Source of the DNA: Sediminibacterium sp. | Lineage (GTDB): Bacteria; Bacteroidota; Bacteroidia; Chitinophagales; Chitinophagaceae | Assembly (NCBI GenBank): GCA_030158535.1 | Contig: JAOASV010000250.1 | Span: 1 to 28,469 of the forward strand | Direction of reading: 5' to 3' | Length of the DNA: 28,469 bases | Shown here: positions 23,637 through 28,469 of the stretch, piece by piece | How the letters are laid out: each line of letters starts with the position of its first letter | Position numbering within the stretch: position 1 is the first letter of the stretch | Notes under the pieces: generated by a model | Seen by the model: the letters and a program-made list of their open reading frames with translations, nothing else | What the model was told of the DNA's origin: nothing | The model's database searches: none | Made by a program: the position numbers and the translations under genes

Positions 23637-25097
23637 TTAATCTTTGTTGTTAAAGAATGCTAATAAAATGGCTTTGTCATCAAAAGGGTGTTTTACGCCA
23701 TTGATGTCTTGGTATTTTTCGTGTCCTTTGCCCGCCACTAAAACAATGTCTTCTGGCTTTGCAAATTCAACGGCTGCTTTAATCGCTTCTTTTCTATCAA
23801 GTATTGAAATGTATTTTCTTTTAGCGGCTGTATTTAATCCAGCTTCCATATCTGCTATAATTTGCGCTGGATCTTCGGTGCGCGGATTGTCTGAGGTTAA
23901 AATAACTTTGTCACTTAAATCGCAAGCGGTTTGTGCCATAATAGGTCGCTTGGTTTTATCTCTATCACCACCACAGCCCACTACCGTAATTACCTGCTCG
24001 TATCCTTTGCGTAATTTTTTAATGGTCGCTAATACATTTTCAAGCGCATCTGGCGTGTGGGCATAATCAATAATACCAATCACTTGCTTACCACTAATGA
24101 TGTAATCAAATCTACCTTCTGCACCTGCTAACATAGAAAGTGTTGTAAGTGCTGTGTTGCTTTCGATACCTAGGTTTACTGCTGCGCCATATACCGCTAG
24201 TAAATTGTAGGCGTTAAACTCTCCTATCAGTCTAAAATGAACTTCAATTTCATTTACAAGCATCACAAGTCCAGTAAGTGCATTTTCTAAAATTTTACCT
24301 TTATAATCGGCGCTTGATTTTAATCCGTAAGAAAGTTTTTTAGCTTTTGTATTCTGAAGCATTACTTCACCACGCTTGTCATCTGAATTGGTGATTGCAA
24401 ATGCAGAAGCTGGTAGTGCATCAAAGAATCCTTTTTTTGCAGCGATATAATTTTCGAAAGTTTTATGATAATCTAGGTGATCATGGGTGATATTGCTAAA
24501 TAAAGCCCCTGTAAATTGTAAGCCAGTAATGCGGTGCTGATGCACGGCATGGCTACTACACTCCATAAACACATGGATACAACCCGCGTCTACCATGGTG
24601 TTTAGCAGTTCGTTTAAGCTAACAGCGTCCGGTGTGGTATGCGTAGCTGGTATAATTTGATCTCCAATTTGATTTTGCACTGTAGAAACAAGTCCACAGG
24701 TATATCCTAACTCAGAAAATAATTTAAATAGTAAAGTAGCGATGGTGGTTTTACCATTGGTACCTGTAACGCCTACTAATTTAATTTTTGTAGACGGTGC
24801 ATCATAAAACTGATGTGCCATAAATGCCACTGCTTCAGATGTATTGGCAACTTTAATATACGTAACGCCATCCACTTGCAAAGCAGGCATATTTTCACAA
24901 ACAATCACTTTAGCGCCAAGCTCAATCGCTTTTGAAATATAATCATGGCCATCTTGCGCCACGCCTCTAATAGCAACAAAGGCAGTGCCTTTAATTACTT
25001 TGCGTGAATCAATTGCAATACTAGACACCGCTATATCAGTGGCACCTACTACTTCCAGTAAGTGTACCTTATATAATATGTCTTGTAAAATATGCAT
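23637..25097 (-). CDS. murE: UDP-MurNAc-L-Ala-D-Glu--meso-diaminopimelate ligase MurE
   Basis: MurE adds the third stem-peptide residue. The 486-residue protein has SSIAIDSRKVIKGTAFVAI (25-43) in the UDP-binding domain, the ATP site GTNGKTT (112-118), THTTPDA for the UDP-sugar, SNITHDHLDYH, and Lys221 in the position of the carbamylated Lys. The specificity motif DNPRTEDP (403-410) is the DNPR form that selects meso-diaminopimelate, as opposed to the lysine-type motifs of many Gram-positive enzymes, so the wall is predicted to be A1-gamma type. It lies 8 bases after the PBP gene and 9 before mraY. murF, often next in other phyla, is absent here. Confidence 0.97.
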   Translation of the reverse strand: MHILQDILYKVHLLEVVGATDIAVSSIAIDSRKVIKGTAFVAIRGVAQDGHDYISKAIELGAKVIVCENMPALQVDGVTYIKVANTSEAVAFMAHQFYDAPSTKIKLVGVTGTNGKTTIATLLFKLFSELGYTCGLVSTVQNQIGDQIIPATHTTPDAVSLNELLNTMVDAGCIHVFMECSSHAVHQHRITGLQFTGALFSNITHDHLDYHKTFENYIAAKKGFFDALPASAFAITNSDDKRGEVMLQNTKAKKLSYGLKSSADYKGKILENALTGLVMLVNEIEVHFRLIGEFNAYNLLAVYGAAVNLGIESNTALTTLSMLAGAEGRFDYIISGKQVIGIIDYAHTPDALENVLATIKKLRKGYEQVITVVGCGGDRDKTKRPIMAQTACDLSDKVILTSDNPRTEDPAQIIADMEAGLNTAAKRKYISILDRKEAIKAAVEFAKPEDIVLVAGKGHEKYQDINGVKHPFDDKAILLAFFNNKD

Positions 25098-25105
25098 GTG
25101 CTTAA

Positions 25106-27217
25106 TTAGTTGAGTGTGATTTGAATTTGTTGTCCTTTTACAATTGGCGATCCAGCAGCAATCGATTGTGCTGCTACTTTTCCGCGGCCTTGTGCGTATA
25201 CTTTTAATCCTCTCGATTCACAGATATAAATCATGTCTTTGTAACCAAGACCCACAAGTGATGGCATAGCTTTAGCGTCTACTTTACTACTTTTTAACAA
25301 GCCAGCTGCAGGCGCGTGTGAAATAGTTGCCCACTCGTCTACAAACAAACTAGAGTCTACAAATGATAGTTTTAATTTTTTTGCAACATGCGCAACGTCC
25401 CTCTTATAGCCCTTGTATACATACACATTGCTATCCGGCTTAGGCGCTGTTTTAGCAATAGGCGCCTGCTTTACAGAAGCGCTATACAAGCGGTCAGCAA
25501 TTTCTTTAAACACTGGACCTGCAACAGCAGCGCCATAAAACACAGGGGCGTGCGGTTTGTTTTTTATCACTACAATACAAGTGTACTGCGGATTGTCGGC
25601 AGGAAAATAACCAGCAAATGAAGACTGATAAATTTTATCGGCATAACCCTTATTGCCATTTGCAATAAGTGCTGTTCCTGTTTTGCCCGCAACTTTATAC
25701 GGAGATCCTTTAAATAATGTGGTAGCCGTGCCATGCAAACAAACGCCTTCTAAACAAGTTTTTAAATCCGCCAATGTTTGATCGCTACAAATTTTTTCGG
25801 TTACTACTTTTGGTTGGATTTCTCTGAGTAATACACCTTCTTCTTTAATTGCAGATACCAAATAAGGCTTCATCATTTTTCCATTGTTAGCCACTGCATT
25901 GTACAGGTTAGCCGTTTGTAATGGACTTACAAGTAAGTTGTATCCAAAAGCCATCCAAGGAAGTGATGTTGGGCCCCATAATTTATGACCTGGCTTATAA
26001 ATGAGTGGACGCCCTTCTCCCGATAAATCAATACCGGTAGGATTGTCCATCCCCATTTTTTTGAGGTGGTTGATATATTGCATGGGGTTATTTCCATAAT
26101 GCTGAACCGCAAGCTTTGCCATCGCCACATTGGAGCTCACTTCAAAAGAATGCTGTACCGTAACATCATTGTAACCATGGTCTTCACTATCATAAACTGT
26201 TTGGCCAAATACTCTCCAACTTCCGCCGGTAATATTTACCATATTGTTAAGGCCTACTTTTTTATCCTCTAATAAAGCAAGCATGGTAGCTAGCTTAAAT
26301 GTAGAGCCTGGCTCCGATGGAGAAATAGCGTAATTATAATTTTCGTAATAGTTGCCATCTTGTCCGCGACCTAAATTGGCAATGGCTTTTACTTTACCTG
26401 TTTTAACTTCTAATACAATGGCAGTACCGTGCTCTGCTTCATTTTTGATCATCATTTTTTGAAGCGCATTTTCAGCAACTTCCTGAATAAATACATCAAT
26501 GGTACTTACTACATCTTTACCATTTTCAGGCTCAATTTCGTAGGTATCAGCGTCTAATGGAACACCTACGCCACCAGCAATGGTGCGCACGAGTTGTTTG
26601 CCATTAATGCCACGTAAAACGCTATCGTAGCTATATTCTAGACCTACTTTGTTGTTATCACGCGCAAGACCAATGGTACGGTATGCTAAAGATTTGTACG
26701 GATTTAAACGGATTGATTTTTCTACCGCAATCATACCGCTTTTGTAACGGCCCAATTTAAATAGCGGGAAGGTTTGAATTTTTTGATAATCTCTAAATGA
26801 GATTTTCTTTTTTAGTAAAAAGTAGCCTTCGTTGTTTTTATACGCCTGTGCAAACATCGACTTATAGTCTTCTGCAGATTGATCTTTAAATAAATCTGCC
26901 ATATAGTAACTTAGTGAATCGATATGCTCTCTAAATAAATAACCATTGTTTACATGAAGTGGCTCTACCCTAAAATCCATGTAAATATCAAATTGAGGAA
27001 CACTGGTGCTTAACATTTGACCATCTTCGGAGTAAATGGTGCCACGCTCAGAATCGATATCAGCAATACGCTGGTGAAGGCTATCGCTCATGCTTCTCCA
27101 GTACTTGCCCTGTACTTGTTGGATATAAAATCCTTTACCAATGATGGCTGCAGCAACAAGCACAACAAAAATGAAGCTTAAATAAACTCTCCATAATATG
27201 TCTTTTTTGATATCCAT
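25106..27217 (-). CDS. ftsI: Septal penicillin-binding transpeptidase (FtsI/PBP3 type) with PASTA domain
   Basis: This class B PBP crosslinks septal peptidoglycan with FtsW. The 703-residue protein has one N-terminal membrane helix (about 10-31), a pedestal domain beginning RIADIDSERGTIYSEDG, and a complete transpeptidase domain: nucleophile motif Ser305-Thr-Phe-Lys308 (EPGSTFKLA), SSN at 361-363, and KTG at 512-514 (AGKTGTAL). A C-terminal PASTA domain fills about residues 647-703 (AMPSLVGLGYKDMIYICESR and on), after an APKPDSN linker and a long spacer. PASTA is common on division PBPs of Gram-positives and of Bacteroidota and may bind muropeptide or other PBP parts. It lies between the ftsL-like gene (12 bases) and murE (8 bases). 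Confidence 0.96.
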   Translation of the reverse strand: MDIKKDILWRVYLSFIFVVLVAAAIIGKGFYIQQVQGKYWRSMSDSLHQRIADIDSERGTIYSEDGQMLSTSVPQFDIYMDFRVEPLHVNNGYLFREHIDSLSYYMADLFKDQSAEDYKSMFAQAYKNNEGYFLLKKKISFRDYQKIQTFPLFKLGRYKSGMIAVEKSIRLNPYKSLAYRTIGLARDNNKVGLEYSYDSVLRGINGKQLVRTIAGGVGVPLDADTYEIEPENGKDVVSTIDVFIQEVAENALQKMMIKNEAEHGTAIVLEVKTGKVKAIANLGRGQDGNYYENYNYAISPSEPGSTFKLATMLALLEDKKVGLNNMVNITGGSWRVFGQTVYDSEDHGYNDVTVQHSFEVSSNVAMAKLAVQHYGNNPMQYINHLKKMGMDNPTGIDLSGEGRPLIYKPGHKLWGPTSLPWMAFGYNLLVSPLQTANLYNAVANNGKMMKPYLVSAIKEEGVLLREIQPKVVTEKICSDQTLADLKTCLEGVCLHGTATTLFKGSPYKVAGKTGTALIANGNKGYADKIYQSSFAGYFPADNPQYTCIVVIKNKPHAPVFYGAAVAGPVFKEIADRLYSASVKQAPIAKTAPKPDSNVYVYKGYKRDVAHVAKKLKLSFVDSSLFVDEWATISHAPAAGLLKSSKVDAKAMPSLVGLGYKDMIYICESRGLKVYAQGRGKVAAQSIAAGSPIVKGQQIQITLN
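25109..25279 (-). other. PASTA domain of the septal PBP
   Basis: This part of the PBP gene encodes residues about 647-703 with the PASTA pattern: MPSLVGLGYKDM at the start, a central helix, then SPIVKGQQIQITLN as the last strand. There is a single unit only. Confidence 0.8.
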
Positions 27218-27229
27218 CTTGCGCGCTAA

Positions 27230-27577
27230 TTATTTTGTGGTGGTGGTTGTTTTTTCTACTTGTAGTCTTTGTGGTAATTCTTTGGCAACTTTTAAACCTA
27301 AAGGCTCGGTGGCTTTAATCACTTGATTCTCTTCACTCTTAAACATCACTTCCCCTTTGATGGTCTTGTATTCGAACTGTAACTCTTTTAATTGTTTGGT
27401 AGTGGTATTAATTCTTCTAATTGCGCGGTCGGCCATATGACCATTAGCGATATATATTACAGCCAATAAAGACAGAAATAAAAAGAAAGGAATATTGCTC
27501 GCGATCCACTGATAATTTAATAATCCTTTCAGTGGATTTTTGTTACTGCTAGCATTATTGATGGGTTGTTCGCTCAC
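27230..27577 (-). CDS. ftsL: FtsL-like cell division protein
   Basis: This 115-residue bitopic protein sits exactly where ftsL is expected, between rsmH and the PBP gene. It has a cytoplasmic N terminus of about 30 residues, one membrane helix (about 30-47, IPFFLFLSLLAVIYIANG), then a periplasmic coiled-coil-like segment (ADRAIRRINTTTKQLKELQF and on) and a short tail. This matches the FtsL-like putative division proteins of Bacteroidota, which bridge FtsQ, FtsB and FtsWI. Sequence conservation in the family is low, so position and topology carry the call. Translation starts at GTG (27577-27575), preceded by AAGAAAG. The gene lies 9 bases after rsmH. Confidence 0.88.
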   Translation of the reverse strand: MSEQPINNASSNKNPLKGLLNYQWIASNIPFFLFLSLLAVIYIANGHMADRAIRRINTTTKQLKELQFEYKTIKGEVMFKSEENQVIKATEPLGLKVAKELPQRLQVEKTTTTTK

Positions 27578-27586
27578 GGCTTTCTT

Positions 27587-28469
27587 TTAAATTTTTTCTG
27601 CGATTCTTAATTTGGCGCTTCTACTTCTTGTGTTGTTTTTTAATTCCTCTTCGGTTGCAGTAATTGGCTTTCTTGTGATTACCGTAAACACGTCCTCTTT
27701 GTTATCAGGCAAAAAGGGGTGACTAGGTGTTTCTACAAAACTCCCTTGACGGAAAAAGTTTTTTACCATCCTGTCTTCAATAGAGTGAAAAGTGATGATA
27801 GCCACGCGGCCACCGGGGTTGAGCACGTCAGGGACCTGACTGAGCATTGATTCTAAAACCCCCATTTCGTTGTTCACTTCCATTCGCAAGGCCTGGAAAA
27901 CTTGAGCCAAATACTTATTGGGATTTCCCTTTACTACTGGAGCAATCAGCGATTTAAATTGTTCGATAGTGGTAACCGATACATGTGCACGTGCAGATAC
28001 AATATGTGCTGCGAGTGTTTTTGAATTGGTCACTTCACCGTACTGCTCAAATATTTTATGTAGTTGAGCAGCGGTATAATTTCGAACAACATCCTGTGCT
28101 GATAAAGCTTGTCGTTGATCCATGCGCATATCTAGCGGACCAGAAAAGCGAATAGAAAATCCACGATCACCTTTATCAAATTGATGACTACTTACGCCTA
28201 AATCGGCTAAAATGCCATCAACTCCTGCTACTTTGTGTAAACGCAAAAAGCGTTGGAGGTTACTAAAGTTTTCTGGAATGAAAACAACGCGCGCGTCATC
28301 CATAACGTTGCGTCTTGCATCGGTGTCCTGATCAAAAGCAAATAATTTACCTTTCTCATTAAGTTGAGATAAAATACCTGCGCTATGACCCCCACCCCCA
28401 AAAGTGCAGTCGACATAAATTCCATCTGGTTTAATGTTTAAACCATTTAGGGTTTCATGATAAAGGACA
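27587..28469 (-). CDS. rsmH: 16S rRNA (cytosine(1402)-N(4))-methyltransferase RsmH, 5' end cut by window
   Basis: RsmH (MraW) methylates N4 of C1402 in the ribosomal P site of 16S rRNA, using S-adenosylmethionine. The frame stays open from the stop at 27587 to the window edge, giving 294 codons. The first readable residues (VLYHETLNGLNIKPD, then DCTFGGGGHSAGIL with the SAM-binding glycine loop) show that only about ten N-terminal residues are missing. Other hallmarks are FAFDQDTDA, LGVSSHQFDKGDRGFS, GPLDMRMD, FQALRMEVNNEM and ITFHSIEDRMVK. The ATG at 28303 is internal, not the start. rsmH is normally the second gene of dcw clusters after mraZ, which would lie just outside the window. Confidence 0.97.
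   Translation of the reverse strand, partial: VLYHETLNGLNIKPDGIYVDCTFGGGGHSAGILSQLNEKGKLFAFDQDTDARRNVMDDARVVFIPENFSNLQRFLRLHKVAGVDGILADLGVSSHQFDKGDRGFSIRFSGPLDMRMDQRQALSAQDVVRNYTAAQLHKIFEQYGEVTNSKTLAAHIVSARAHVSVTTIEQFKSLIAPVVKGNPNKYLAQVFQALRMEVNNEMGVLESMLSQVPDVLNPGGRVAIITFHSIEDRMVKNFFRQGSFVETPSHPFLPDNKEDVFTVITRKPITATEEELKNNTRSRSAKLRIAEKI

Noticed and set aside
23644..24066. 140-codon open frame on the + strand inside murE
   Set aside because: Antisense shadow of the MurE C-terminal domain.
28228..28425. 65-codon open frame on the - strand over rsmH
   Set aside because: It is out of frame with rsmH, whose conserved motifs (GGGGHS, FAFDQDTDA) lie in the other frame across the same bases.
28303..28469. 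Possible truncation of RsmH at the ATG at 28303
   Set aside because: The frame stays open to the window edge and encodes the missing SAM-binding N terminus.
1..28469. CRISPR array, prophage, insertion sequence, toxin-antitoxin or defence genes
   Set aside because: No spaced direct repeats, transposase, integrase, restriction or toxin-like proteins were found; all genes are housekeeping or common accessory families.

Overview
This window is a compact stretch of a Bacteroidota chromosome, most likely from the Chitinophagaceae or a close relative. The evidence is the fused hydroxyacyl-CoA dehydrogenase/enoyl-CoA hydratase with the dehydrogenase first, an MraY with a large inserted segment, an FtsZ with a long extra tail, a small acidic DUF2795 protein, near absence of Shine-Dalgarno sequences, and a promoter of the Bacteroidota type (TTTG-N19-TAnnTTTG). 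The DNA is AT-rich (about 40% GC by eye). I see no rRNA, tRNA, CRISPR array, insertion sequence, integrase or other sign of recent transfer. No stretch longer than about 170 bases lacks a gene.

Positions 1-3939 (+ strand) hold the 3' part of a TPR protein gene, recN (DNA repair), fabI (fatty acid synthesis) and a SemiSWEET-type small sugar transporter. Positions 3941-4628 (- strand) hold a YhcH/DUF386 sugar-metabolism protein and a DUF2795 protein with a clear promoter. Positions 4797-7079 hold a LolD-like ABC ATPase (+), a PduO-type cobalamin adenosyltransferase (-), a MacB/LolD-like ABC ATPase (-) and gatC (-). Positions 7239-11363 (+) hold the bifunctional beta-oxidation enzyme followed by an ABC-2 type ATPase/permease pair. 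A TIGR01777-family SDR protein lies at 11402-12340 (-).

Positions 12443-28469 (- strand) are the division and cell wall (dcw) cluster. In transcription order it reads rsmH (cut by the window edge), ftsL-like, ftsI-type PBP with a PASTA domain, murE, mraY, murD, ftsW, murG, murC, ftsQ, ftsA, ftsZ. Genes overlap or are 0-52 bases apart, and a strong hairpin after ftsZ closes the unit. The order follows precursor synthesis: MurC, MurD and MurE add the first residues of the stem peptide (MurE has the meso-DAP motif), MraY and MurG make lipid I and II, FtsW/PBP polymerise and crosslink at the septum, and FtsQ, FtsL, FtsA and FtsZ build the divisome. murF and ddl are not in the cluster.

I found no convincing new multi-gene system. 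The most notable material is in the division proteins. FtsZ is 733 residues long, with a roughly 260-residue Pro/Ala/Val/Glu repeat-rich linker, and its FtsA/ZipA-binding-type peptide lies about 40 residues before the end. FtsA has a tail of similar composition, and FtsQ has an Ala-rich and Lys-rich periplasmic tail. A GC-rich palindrome followed by a T-run lies inside the first gene.
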